From assembly GCA_002862805.1 (NCBI GenBank), contig PKEA01000029.1:25329-89328 (forward strand): a DNA stretch of 64,000 nt. The letters run 5' to 3'. This stretch comes from Flavobacteriaceae bacterium. GTDB taxonomy: Bacteria > Bacteroidota > Bacteroidia > Flavobacteriales > Flavobacteriaceae. Shown here in pieces: positions 35,060 through 43,494 of this stretch; within the stretch, counting starts at the first letter, position 1; the number at the start of each line of letters is the position of its first letter. The notes beneath the pieces were generated by a model. The model saw nothing but the letters and a program-made list of their open reading frames with translations, was not told the DNA's origin and made no database searches. The position numbers and the translations under genes are program-made.

Positions 35060-35926
35060 ATGGATACTAAAGAAATTCTTAAAAAAGTTCGAAAAATAGA
35101 AATCAAAACCCGAAGATTGAGCGATCATATCTTTTCGGGACAATATCATACGTCTTTTAAAGGACGAGGAATGACTTTTTCTGAAGTTAGACAATATCAA
35201 TATGGCGATGATGTAAAATCAATTGACTGGAATGTTACTGCTAGAACAAACGAGCCTTATGTAAAAGTTTTTGAAGAAGAACGAGAATTAACCATGATGT
35301 TGATGGTAGATTGTAGTGGTTCGGAAATTTTTGGAACTAAAAACCAATTTAAAAGCGAAATCATTACCGAAATTGCAGCAACTTTGGCTTTTTCATCAAC
35401 AAATAACAATGATAAAGTAGGTTTAATTTTATTTTCAGATCAAATAGAATTGTTTATTCCGCCTAAAAAAGGAAAATCTCACGTCTTACGCATCATTAGA
35501 GAATTAATTGAATTTCAACCTAAAAGCAGAAAGACCGATTTAGCGCAAGCTTTGAAGTTTTTATCGAGCGTAATGAAAAAGAAAGCGATTGTGTTTTTAA
35601 TTTCAGATTTCATGGTTAATAATTATGAAAAAACTTTAAAAATTGCTGCTAAAAAACACGATTTAACAGGAATTAGGGTTTATGATGAACGCGAAAAGTC
35701 AATTCCAAATTTAGGAATTGTAAACATGCTTGATGCCGAATCTGGAGAAATTATGTTAGTTGATACAAACTCTAAAAGTGTTCGTTTGGCTTATGAAAAA
35801 GAATATGCAGATAATGTAAAATATTTTTCAGAAATGTTCTCAAAATCAGGAGCAGGTGTTTTAAGTTCAAGAGTAGATGAAAGTTATGTAACCAAATTAT
35901 TGGGTTATTTTAAAGCAAGAAATTGA
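35060..35926 (+). CDS. DUF58 domain protein of the Bat operon
   Basis: A 288-residue DUF58 protein with the signature GRGMTFSEVRQYQYGDDVKSIDWN (GxGxEFxxxRxYxxGDxxRxIDW class, residues ~37-60) and a VWA-like fold after it (MMLMVDCSGSEIF with a DxSxS metal-site motif; ISDF). No membrane helix. It is thought to link the MoxR ATPase to the Bat membrane complex. It lies 77 bp behind moxR with a heptad repeat array in the gap. Confidence 0.92.
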   Translation: MDTKEILKKVRKIEIKTRRLSDHIFSGQYHTSFKGRGMTFSEVRQYQYGDDVKSIDWNVTARTNEPYVKVFEEERELTMMLMVDCSGSEIFGTKNQFKSEIITEIAATLAFSSTNNNDKVGLILFSDQIELFIPPKKGKSHVLRIIRELIEFQPKSRKTDLAQALKFLSSVMKKKAIVFLISDFMVNNYEKTLKIAAKKHDLTGIRVYDEREKSIPNLGIVNMLDAESGEIMLVDTNSKSVRLAYEKEYADNVKYFSEMFSKSGAGVLSSRVDESYVTKLLGYFKARN

Positions 35927-35954
35927 GAGTTTAGAGAAAAGAGAAAAGAAGAAA
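35927..35954 (+). repeat. 7-bp repeat array filling the spacer after the DUF58 gene
   Basis: Four consecutive units begin right after the DUF58 stop. GAGAAAA is exact at 35934-35940 and 35941-35947, with flanking copies carrying 3 and 2 mismatches. Only GATA separates the array from the next ATG at 35959. The reverse complement of the same unit recurs at 44125-44145. Confidence 0.85.
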
Positions 35955-35958
35955 GATA

Positions 35959-37638
35959 ATGAAACCAAATAAAGATTTCAAAAGTATTACTTTAATTAAA
36001 ATGATTTTGTCACATCGCCCGAAGTCGAGATGTCTCATGTTTTTATTTTTCTTAATAAACACAATTTCATTCTCTCAATCAATCACTTCTTCTGTAGATT
36101 CTACTCAAATAAAAATAGGATCTCAGTTCAATTTAACTATTAAAGCCAATGTTTCTAAAACAGATAAAGTTGTTTTTCCTGATGGAAAACTTTTCGGCGT
36201 TTTAGAAGTCTTAGAATCGTATCCAATAGACTCAATAAAATCAAATGATAAATTAGAATTAATAAAAAAATACGGATTAACTCAATTTGATTCTGGAAGA
36301 TACGTACTCCCTAAATTAGCAGTAATAATAAACAATAAAACCTTTAGAACAGACTCTTTCGCAATTGTTGTAAATGATGTTGTCGTAGACACAATTAAAC
36401 AACAAATGTTTGATATTAAACCAATTATTAAAGTAGAAAAACCGACTAGTTATTGGTGGTTATATACTATTTTAATCTTAATTGGTTTGGTATTAATTGG
36501 TTATGGAGCTTATTATTTTATTAAGAAAAGACAAAATAAAAAGAATGAAGCAGAAGCTGTTTTGTTTGCTTCTCCAATCGAAAAAGCAATAGCAGAATTA
36601 GAGGTTTTAGAAAAAAAATCGCTTTGGCAAAAAGGAGAAACAAAAGCGTATTATTCTGAACTTACAGATATAACTCGAAACTATATAGAAGAAGTAATTG
36701 AAATTCCAGCTATGGAAAGTACTTCAAATGAATTGTTTGATGCTTTGAAAGTTTCAGTTCGTCAAAAAAACATAAAAATAAGTGCTGATACTTTAGCTAA
36801 ATTTAAAAGAGTAATGGAAACATCCGATTTGGTAAAATTTGCTAAATCAAAACCATTAGATTTTGAAATAGAAAATGATAAAAACACGATTAATACCTTT
36901 TTAATTTCGTTAGATAAAGCCATTCCAAGAACAGAAGAAGAAACAGAAAACTTGTTTGCAGAAGAATTAAAACGCAAAAAAGAACGTTCACAAAAACTAC
37001 AACGTATTTTTATTCCTTTAACTTTAGTTGGAATTATTTTATCTATAATTCTTGTCTTTTTAGGAGTTACAAAAGGAATGGATTTCTTAAGAGATAATAT
37101 TATTGGTCACAGTACAAAATCGATGTTAGAAGATGAATGGGTAACATCAGATTATGGAGATCCAGCAATAATTATATCAACACCAAAAGCATTAACAAGA
37201 AATACAGATGCTCGTATTTTAAATAATCTACCAGAAAATGTAAAGTCAACTAGTACTTTCTTTTACGGAAGTATATTAGATAACTTTTCAGTTGTTTTAA
37301 GTACTACTTCTTTTAAAGACTCGGTTCAAGGTTCATTAGATATGGTTTTAGAACAAGATTTAAAACAATTAGAATCTTTTGGAGCTAAAAATATAGTTGT
37401 AAACACTGGAGATTATGAAGATCCAAAAGGGTTAACGGGTAAAAAATCGGAAGGAACATTTACCGTTTTAGATCCAATTTCTAAAGAAGATATTAAAATG
37501 TACTATTCCATTTTAGCGTTTTCTCAAGGAACAGGAATTCAAGAGTTAATATTGGTTCACAAACTTGAAGATGAAAATGCAGCTGAAATAATGAAACGAA
37601 TTGTTGAATCGATTGAGTTAAGAAAAGCAATACAATAA
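35959..37638 (+). CDS. BatD-like membrane protein with extra C-terminal domain
   Basis: A 559-residue Bat-operon protein without a clear named family. A signal peptide lies around residues 27-41 (MFLFFLINTISFSQS); the real start may be 35959, 36001 or 36037. The N-terminal periplasmic domain (~42-150) resembles the first beta-domain of BatD. A transmembrane helix (~165-187) and a helical cytoplasmic segment with a KAYYSELTDITRNYIEE motif (~230) follow, then a second helix (~352-372) and a ~185-residue periplasmic domain ending ELRKAIQ that I cannot identify. The stop overlaps the next start as TAATG. The 5' region contains a REP-like palindrome. Confidence 0.85.
   Translation: MKPNKDFKSITLIKMILSHRPKSRCLMFLFFLINTISFSQSITSSVDSTQIKIGSQFNLTIKANVSKTDKVVFPDGKLFGVLEVLESYPIDSIKSNDKLELIKKYGLTQFDSGRYVLPKLAVIINNKTFRTDSFAIVVNDVVVDTIKQQMFDIKPIIKVEKPTSYWWLYTILILIGLVLIGYGAYYFIKKRQNKKNEAEAVLFASPIEKAIAELEVLEKKSLWQKGETKAYYSELTDITRNYIEEVIEIPAMESTSNELFDALKVSVRQKNIKISADTLAKFKRVMETSDLVKFAKSKPLDFEIENDKNTINTFLISLDKAIPRTEEETENLFAEELKRKKERSQKLQRIFIPLTLVGIILSIILVFLGVTKGMDFLRDNIIGHSTKSMLEDEWVTSDYGDPAIIISTPKALTRNTDARILNNLPENVKSTSTFFYGSILDNFSVVLSTTSFKDSVQGSLDMVLEQDLKQLESFGAKNIVVNTGDYEDPKGLTGKKSEGTFTVLDPISKEDIKMYYSILAFSQGTGIQELILVHKLEDENAAEIMKRIVESIELRKAIQ
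36009..36038. repeat. REP-like short interspersed palindrome inside a coding 5' end
   Basis: Arms ACATC (36012-36016) and GATGT (36029-36033) flank a core GCCCGAAGTCGA, in a context TGTC...GTCTC. It resembles the short palindromes with TCGAnnnnAGTCGA cores that are scattered between genes in Flavobacterium genomes. Its GC content stands out from the surrounding AT-rich sequence. It is translated as SHRPKSRC. Confidence 0.6.
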
Positions 37639-38642
37639 TGAAGAACATCACATTTTTACATCCCGAATTTTTTTGGTTGTTTTTGGCTCTTCCAATTGCA
37701 ATTGCATGGTATTGGTTTACAAACAAAAAACAACGAGCAACACTTAAAATAAGTTCAACAAAATCATTCAAAGGCAGCGCAACTCTAATTGCTAAGCTAC
37801 AACCATTATTGTTCGTTTTACGAATGTTGGCCTTAAGTGCAATTATTGTAGCCATAGCAAGACCAAGAAGTGTAGATGTTTCTTCAAAATCTAGAACCAC
37901 AAAAGGAATTGATATTGTCATGGCAATTGATGTTTCGGGAAGTATGTTGGCAAAAGATTTAAAACCAAATCGTTTAGAAGCTTTAAAAAGAGTTGCTGCA
38001 GAATTTGTTGAAGACAGAATAAATGATAGAATTGGATTGGTAGTTTATGCTGGAGAAAGTTATACAAGAACTCCAGTTACATCTGATAAAACAGTAATTC
38101 TTCAGTCGTTAAAAACAGTAGAATATGACGATTCAATTATCGCTGATGGAACCGGAATTGGTGTTGGATTAGCAACAGCAATTAATCGAATTAAAGACAG
38201 TAAAGCAAAAAGCAGAATTATTATTTTATTGACTGATGGAGTAAATAATTCGGGAACTATTGATCCAAGAATGGCTGCTGATATTGCAAAAGAATACGGA
38301 ATTAAAGTGTATACTATTGGAATTGGAACAAATGGAATGGCTCCTTTTCCATACGCAAAAGCTCCAAATGGTAAGTTCTTGTACCAAAACATGAAAGTAG
38401 AAATTGACGAAAAGTTAATGAAGGAAATTGCCAAAACTACTGACGGGAAATATTTTAGAGCAACAAGTAATGCTAAATTAAAAGAAATTTATACCGAAAT
38501 TAATAAACTAGAAAAAACAGAAGTAGAAGAAAAAAAATACTTTAATTACGATGAGAAATACCAACCATTCGTTTGGCTTGCATTATTCTTATTATTTATT
38601 GAAGTGCTTTTAAAGAACACTATTTTCAAAGGTTTAGTTTAA
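37638..38642 (+). CDS. batA: BatA: VWA-domain aerotolerance protein
   Basis: A 334-residue membrane protein with two N-terminal helices (~9-25 and 54-73), a von Willebrand A domain (~90-290) containing the MIDAS motif DVSGS (~97-101), the Thr of ADGTGIG and DGVNNSG, and a C-terminal helix (~311-330). Start overlaps the upstream stop (TAATG). BatA and BatB form the core of the Bat complex linked to oxidative-stress tolerance in Bacteroides and other bacteria; the exact function is unsettled. Confidence 0.94.
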   Translation: MKNITFLHPEFFWLFLALPIAIAWYWFTNKKQRATLKISSTKSFKGSATLIAKLQPLLFVLRMLALSAIIVAIARPRSVDVSSKSRTTKGIDIVMAIDVSGSMLAKDLKPNRLEALKRVAAEFVEDRINDRIGLVVYAGESYTRTPVTSDKTVILQSLKTVEYDDSIIADGTGIGVGLATAINRIKDSKAKSRIIILLTDGVNNSGTIDPRMAADIAKEYGIKVYTIGIGTNGMAPFPYAKAPNGKFLYQNMKVEIDEKLMKEIAKTTDGKYFRATSNAKLKEIYTEINKLEKTEVEEKKYFNYDEKYQPFVWLALFLLFIEVLLKNTIFKGLV

Positions 38643-38658
38643 ATTAGAAATTGAAACG

Positions 38659-39696
38659 ATGTATCATCAATTAGAAAATCCACAATATTTATACTTGCTA
38701 TTAATAATTCCATTATTAGTAGTTGTTTTCTTGTTTCAATTGTTTTGGAGAAGAAAAAAAAGAGCAGAATTTGGCGATTTAGAATTGGTTCAACGATTAA
38801 GTCCAGAAGCTTCTAGTTTTAAACCAGTTTTAAAGTTTGTAACCTTATCACTTGCTTTAGTTTCGATAATTATTGCTTTGGTAAACCCAAAAATTGGAAC
38901 TAAAATGGAAACGGTAAAACGTCAAGGAATTGATATTGTTTTCGCTTTAGATATTTCAAAAAGTATGTTGGCCGAAGACATTGCGCCTAATCGTTTAGAA
39001 AAATCAAAACAATTAATCTCTAGTATCATCAGTACTTTAGGTAACGATAGAGTTGGAATTGTGGGTTATGCAGGTAGCGCTTATCCGGTTTTACCAATGA
39101 CAACCGATTATAGTATTGCTAAAATGTATTTACAAAATATGAATACAAATATGGTTTCTTCGCAAGGAACGGCTTTAAACGATGCTATTCGATTGTCTGA
39201 AACCTATTTTGATGCTGTCGATACAAGTAAATTAATCATTTTAGTTTCAGATGGAGAAGATCACGGAGCAGATTCTGATGCAGGAAGTGAATTGGCTAAA
39301 GAAAAAGGGATTAAAATTATAACCATGGGTGTTGGTACCGAAAGTGGCGGACCAATTCCAATTAAAAACGATAGCGGTTCTCTTTCAGAATATAAAAAGG
39401 ATAGTAAAGGTGAAACGGTTATTACCAAATTAAACACTGATATTTTAGAGAAAATCGCTAAGAATACAAACGGTGGTTATATTGCAGGAAATAACACTAA
39501 AGAAGCTTTAGGTCGATTAAAAAATGCAATGGACAACATTGAAAAAACTGAGTTTGAAACAGAACAAATTGCTGAATATCAAACCCAATATCAATGGTTT
39601 CTAGCAGTTGCTTTTTTCTTAATCTTACTTGATGTTTTCTTTTTCGAGAAGAAAACAACTTGGATTCAAAAACTAAATTTATTTAATAAGAAGTAA
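38659..39696 (+). CDS. batB: BatB: VWA-domain aerotolerance protein
   Basis: A 345-residue paralogue of BatA: two N-terminal helices (~10-30, 55-74), a VWA domain with the MIDAS motif DISKS (~94-98), SSQGTAL and SDGEDHG, and a C-terminal helix (~310-330). It is 16 bp downstream of batA; that spacer has two heptad-like units (AAATTAG, AAATTGA). It likely pairs with BatA in the inner membrane facing the periplasm. Confidence 0.94.
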   Translation: MYHQLENPQYLYLLLIIPLLVVVFLFQLFWRRKKRAEFGDLELVQRLSPEASSFKPVLKFVTLSLALVSIIIALVNPKIGTKMETVKRQGIDIVFALDISKSMLAEDIAPNRLEKSKQLISSIISTLGNDRVGIVGYAGSAYPVLPMTTDYSIAKMYLQNMNTNMVSSQGTALNDAIRLSETYFDAVDTSKLIILVSDGEDHGADSDAGSELAKEKGIKIITMGVGTESGGPIPIKNDSGSLSEYKKDSKGETVITKLNTDILEKIAKNTNGGYIAGNNTKEALGRLKNAMDNIEKTEFETEQIAEYQTQYQWFLAVAFFLILLDVFFFEKKTTWIQKLNLFNKK

Positions 39697-39697
39697 A

Positions 39698-40462
39698 ATG
39701 GAAAAGATAACAGTAGCTTTAGTTTTGTTTATTACATCAGTACTTTTTAGTCAAAATAAAGACCAAAATTTATATGATGGTACAACAGCTTTTGAAGCAA
39801 AAGAGTATGTGAAATCTGAGTCTAATTTAAGAGTTTCACAATCAAATAATGCGGATAAAAAAGCAGTTGCAAACTACAATTTAGGAAATAGTATTTACCG
39901 CCAAAATCAACCCTCAGAAGCAAAATATAAATTTGCATCTGCGGTTGAAGTTGCCAAAACAAAAGAAGAAAAGCATAAAGCATTTCATAATTTAGGAAAT
40001 ACATTTATGTTGGAAAAAAATTATCAAGGAGCTGTCGATGCTTATAAAAACGCATTACGCAATAATCCGCTAGACGATGAAACACGTTATAACTATGCTT
40101 TAGCTAAGAAAAAATTAAAAGAAAATCCTCCAAAAGACGATAAGAATAAAGACAAAAATAAAGACAAGGATAAAGATAAAAAAGACCAAGACCAAAAAGA
40201 CAAAGATAAGAAAGATCAAGATAAAAAGGACGACGGTAAAGATAAGAAAGACGACAAGAAAGAAGGTGAAGATAAAAAGGACAAAAATGACAAAGGAGAT
40301 GAAGATAAAAAAGAGCAACCTAATCCAAAACCTTCTGGAGCAAATAAGCAACAAATAGAAAATTTACTTAATGCAGTAAACAATTCTGAACAAAAAATAC
40401 AGGATAAGATAAATGCAAAAAAAGTAAAAGCTAGTCCGGTTACGAACGAAAAAGATTGGTAG
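39698..40462 (+). CDS. batC: BatC: TPR protein with Lys/Asp-rich tail
   Basis: A 254-residue exported protein with a signal peptide (residues 1-18, LFSQ), about three tetratricopeptide repeats (~25-140, YNLGNSIYRQNQ, FHNLGNTFM, TRYNYALAKKKL) and then a ~70-residue stretch made almost only of Lys, Asp, Glu and Gln (~145-212), followed by a short helix. The acidic/basic tail is encoded by a long purine-rich run. It starts 1 bp after the batB stop. TPRs suggest protein-protein contacts in the Bat complex. Confidence 0.92.
   Translation: MEKITVALVLFITSVLFSQNKDQNLYDGTTAFEAKEYVKSESNLRVSQSNNADKKAVANYNLGNSIYRQNQPSEAKYKFASAVEVAKTKEEKHKAFHNLGNTFMLEKNYQGAVDAYKNALRNNPLDDETRYNYALAKKKLKENPPKDDKNKDKNKDKDKDKKDQDQKDKDKKDQDKKDDGKDKKDDKKEGEDKKDKNDKGDEDKKEQPNPKPSGANKQQIENLLNAVNNSEQKIQDKINAKKVKASPVTNEKDW
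40125..40318 (+). repeat. Purine-rich low-complexity coding tract in batC
   Basis: About 190 bp consist almost entirely of A and G with scattered C on the plus strand, built from reiterated codons AAA, GAC, GAT and AAG. It encodes the Lys/Asp tail of BatC. Confidence 0.8.
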
Positions 40463-40492
40463 AAATAAATAGAAATCCACGCGATTGATAAA

Positions 40493-42241
40493 ATGAAAAA
40501 GACAGTAATATTTATAGTTTTCTTTTTAACTTCCTTACTTCAAGCTCAAGTAAAATTTGAGACTAAAGTAAGCAAGAATACAGTTGGTTTAAACGAAAGA
40601 ATTCAGGTTCAATTTTCTGTAAATGAAGATGCAGATAATTTTCAACCGCCAAGCTTTGATGGTTTTACTTTAGTTGGAGGTCCATTTCAATCTCGAAATT
40701 TCTCTTGGATAAACGGTGTAAAATCTTTTAGTCTTAGCTATTCTTATATCTTGCAGCCTACTCAAAAAGGTGTTTTAACTATTAAACCGGCAACGATTGA
40801 GTATGATGGAAATGTTTTAAAATCAGCTCCTGTAAAAGTAACAGTAACCGATGCTATTCCTGTTCCAAAAGACCCCAATAGTCCAGATTATGTTGCAGGA
40901 GAAGGCGTTCATTTAGTAGCTGAAATTTCAAATTCAAATCCATATATGAACGAACCTTTAACGGTTGTTTATAAGTTGTATTTTGATCCAAGATTTATTA
41001 TTCGAAATGTAAAAGAGCTTAAAAACCCTAAGTATAATGGTTTTTGGAGTCAACATATCGACATTCAAAAATTAGAAGCTGTCGAAGCTACTTATAATGG
41101 GCAAGATTATGCAATGGTGATGTGGCGAAAAGTAATTTTATATCCGCTTGAAGTAGGAAACAAACCAATAGAACCACTCTCTATTAATTTAGAAATTCAA
41201 GTTCCTTCTGGCAGAAGAAATATATTTGGACAGCAATCGTATCAAATGACGACCAAAACAGTTACGGCTGGTTCAAAAACTATTAATGTAAAACCACTTC
41301 CTGAAAACGGCAAACCGGCCGATTTTACAGGTGCAGTAGGTAATTTTACATTTAAAGTAAAACCATCAAAAACAAAATTAAAAACAGGCGAATCGTTAGA
41401 CTTAGAAATAGCCGTTTCAGGAAATGGAAATTTAAAATTATTCGATTTACCAAAAACCGAATTTCCAAGTGCTTTTGAAGTGTTTGATCCGCAACATAAA
41501 GAAGAAGTAAAAACACCTTTATCTGGAATGAATGGTAAAATTTCTGATACTTATACAATTGTTCCTCAGTTTAAAGGAAAATATACGATTCAACCTATAA
41601 CTTTCAGTTACTTTGATTTAGGTTCAAAAACGTATAAAACCATAACTTCTGAAGAAATTACGATTGATGTTTTAGATAATCCAAACTTTACAGCAAGTTC
41701 AAATGCAGTTGCGTCTAATAAAAAAGAAGTAGTTAAAAATAACGTTTTTCAATTCATAAAATTAAATTCTAAATTCGAATCGGTTACTAAAAAAGATTTC
41801 TTAGGTTCAAATTTATTCTATTCTTTATTGTTTGCACCTTTACTTTTAATTCCAATTATCATTTTGGCTAAGAAGAAAAAAGAAGCCATTGATGCAGATG
41901 TTTTTGGTAATAAAATTAAAAGAAACAATCGTTTAGCTAAGAAATTCTTAGCAGACGCTAAAAAACAAATGGGTAATAAAGTGCCTTTTTATATGGCAAT
42001 GGAAAAAGCATTACACAATTTCTTGAAGGCAAAATTGCATATTGAAACTTCAGAAATGAGTAAAGAAAATATTCAAGAAATGTTGCACGATAAACAAGCA
42101 AATAAAAATGATGTAGCACAATTTATGCAATTAATGAACGATTGCGAGTTTGCTCGTTACACGCCATCATCTGATGTAGCAATGCAAAAAGATTACGACA
42201 AAGCCGTTGAAATAATTTCTGAACTTTCAAAACAACTATAA
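40493..42241 (+). CDS. batD: BatD: oxygen-tolerance protein
   Basis: A 582-residue BatD family protein: signal peptide (residues 1-19, LQAQ), several beta-sandwich domains in the periplasm (~20-430, with VGLNERIQVQFSV and GPFQSRNFSWINGV typical of the family), a transmembrane helix (~443-463) and a helical cytoplasmic tail (~485-582). It follows batC after 30 bp and abuts batE. It presumably organises the Bat complex. Confidence 0.93.
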   Translation: MKKTVIFIVFFLTSLLQAQVKFETKVSKNTVGLNERIQVQFSVNEDADNFQPPSFDGFTLVGGPFQSRNFSWINGVKSFSLSYSYILQPTQKGVLTIKPATIEYDGNVLKSAPVKVTVTDAIPVPKDPNSPDYVAGEGVHLVAEISNSNPYMNEPLTVVYKLYFDPRFIIRNVKELKNPKYNGFWSQHIDIQKLEAVEATYNGQDYAMVMWRKVILYPLEVGNKPIEPLSINLEIQVPSGRRNIFGQQSYQMTTKTVTAGSKTINVKPLPENGKPADFTGAVGNFTFKVKPSKTKLKTGESLDLEIAVSGNGNLKLFDLPKTEFPSAFEVFDPQHKEEVKTPLSGMNGKISDTYTIVPQFKGKYTIQPITFSYFDLGSKTYKTITSEEITIDVLDNPNFTASSNAVASNKKEVVKNNVFQFIKLNSKFESVTKKDFLGSNLFYSLLFAPLLLIPIIILAKKKKEAIDADVFGNKIKRNNRLAKKFLADAKKQMGNKVPFYMAMEKALHNFLKAKLHIETSEMSKENIQEMLHDKQANKNDVAQFMQLMNDCEFARYTPSSDVAMQKDYDKAVEIISELSKQL

Positions 42242-42242
42242 T

Positions 42243-43016
42243 ATGAAGACTATACTAAAAAGCATCGTTTTTATTTTACTTTCAACAGTTGTTTTTGCAA
42301 ACGAATCTGACGAAGTAAGCAAAGCATTTGCTAATGCAAACGAATTGTATAAAAAAGAAAATTATGAAGCAGCAGCAACTAAATATGAATTCATTAATAC
42401 AAATTTAAAAGTAGAATCTGCCGAATTGTATTTCAATTTAGGAAACTGCTATTACAAACTAGACAAAATAGCGCCAGCGATTTATAATTTTGAAAAAGCG
42501 CTATTGTTCAACCCAAATGATGAGGTTGTGAAAACCAATTTAGAATTTGCACAAAAAAAAGCCATTGACGATATTAAAACCGTTCCAGAAGTGGGTATTT
42601 CAAAAGCCATTTATGCTTTTGTAGGCACATGGCATTATGATTCATGGGCTTGGGCTGCAGTAATCATGTCGCTATTATTTTTACTCACTTTTTTAGGGTA
42701 TTACTTTGGGAATACAACACTAATTAAACGAATATTCTTTACTGCAATGTTTGTGTTTTTAGTTGGAATTTTAATCACCGTTTCAGCGGCTTTTTTACAA
42801 AAACAAAACGATGTAACTACAAAACCTGCCATTGTATTCAGTTCTGCAGTTAATGTAAAAGCAGAACCAAAAAGCAGCTCAGAAGACGTGTTGGTTTTAT
42901 ACGAAGGAACAAAAGTATTTGTTTTGGAAACCTTAGACAATTGGAAAAAAATTCAATTAACAGACAAAACCCAAGGTTGGATTGAAAAAGACGCAATTAA
43001 GGAGTTGAAGGATTAA
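42243..43016 (+). CDS. batE: BatE: TPR and SH3 domain protein
   Basis: A 257-residue protein: signal peptide (residues 1-19, VFAN), TPR repeats (~20-110, AELYFNLGNCYYKL, AIYNFEKALLFNP), two transmembrane helices (~136-158 and ~163-188) and a C-terminal bacterial SH3 domain (~200-257, AVNVKAEPKSSS, TQGWIEKDAI). It begins 1 bp after the batD stop and closes the operon. The SH3 domain suggests contact with peptidoglycan or a protein partner. Confidence 0.92.
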   Translation: MKTILKSIVFILLSTVVFANESDEVSKAFANANELYKKENYEAAATKYEFINTNLKVESAELYFNLGNCYYKLDKIAPAIYNFEKALLFNPNDEVVKTNLEFAQKKAIDDIKTVPEVGISKAIYAFVGTWHYDSWAWAAVIMSLLFLLTFLGYYFGNTTLIKRIFFTAMFVFLVGILITVSAAFLQKQNDVTTKPAIVFSSAVNVKAEPKSSSEDVLVLYEGTKVFVLETLDNWKKIQLTDKTQGWIEKDAIKELKD

Positions 43017-43029
43017 TTGTAAATTTTTA

Positions 43030-43479
43030 TTAATTACATAATTCAATCATTCTATTTAAAGATAATTCAAAGTGAATAGTTTCATTTCTTTTATTACACC
43101 ATTCATATAAATAAACAGTATGATACTCCAAAAACTCGCTGGAAATAGAATCATTATATTTTATACTTCCTTTAATTTCTAATTTATCCCACATTTTTGA
43201 ATCATCATCTGTTTTTTCAAAGCTCAATCCTTTTAAAGGAATCTCCCACATTTCATTATAATTATTTAATGATTCTCCAACATAGAATATAAATGTTGAG
43301 TCTTGGCTTCTATAAACAGCTTTCCTATGTAATTTCAAATCATTACTGTCGGTACAATCAAAAAGAAAAGTTGTGATAAAATTACTTAAATAATGAAGGT
43401 CTTCACTTTTATCTATTTTTTTGTGAGTTGAGCAAGAAGAAAAGACAGAAAGGATAAGTATAAATAACGTATATTTCAT
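43030..43479 (-). CDS. Small lipoprotein, function unknown
   Basis: A 149-residue lipoprotein with lipobox VFSSC (Cys at residue 16) and a mature domain of mixed alpha/beta type with no known motif (LHRKAVYRSQDSTFIFYVGES, then IKYNDSISSEFLEYH). It lies just downstream of cvpA in the same direction (15 bp), so they may be co-transcribed. I do not recognise the family. Confidence 0.75.
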   Translation of the reverse strand: MKYTLFILILSVFSSCSTHKKIDKSEDLHYLSNFITTFLFDCTDSNDLKLHRKAVYRSQDSTFIFYVGESLNNYNEMWEIPLKGLSFEKTDDDSKMWDKLEIKGSIKYNDSISSEFLEYHTVYLYEWCNKRNETIHFELSLNRMIELCN

Positions 43480-43494
43480 AACTAATTATTTTTA

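Noticed and set aside
40115..40354. 79-residue hydrophobic reading frame on the minus strand opposite batC
   Set aside because: It is the complement of the Lys/Asp codon tract; the Phe/Ile/Val bias is a mirror of the AAA/GAT codons, with no independent signal.
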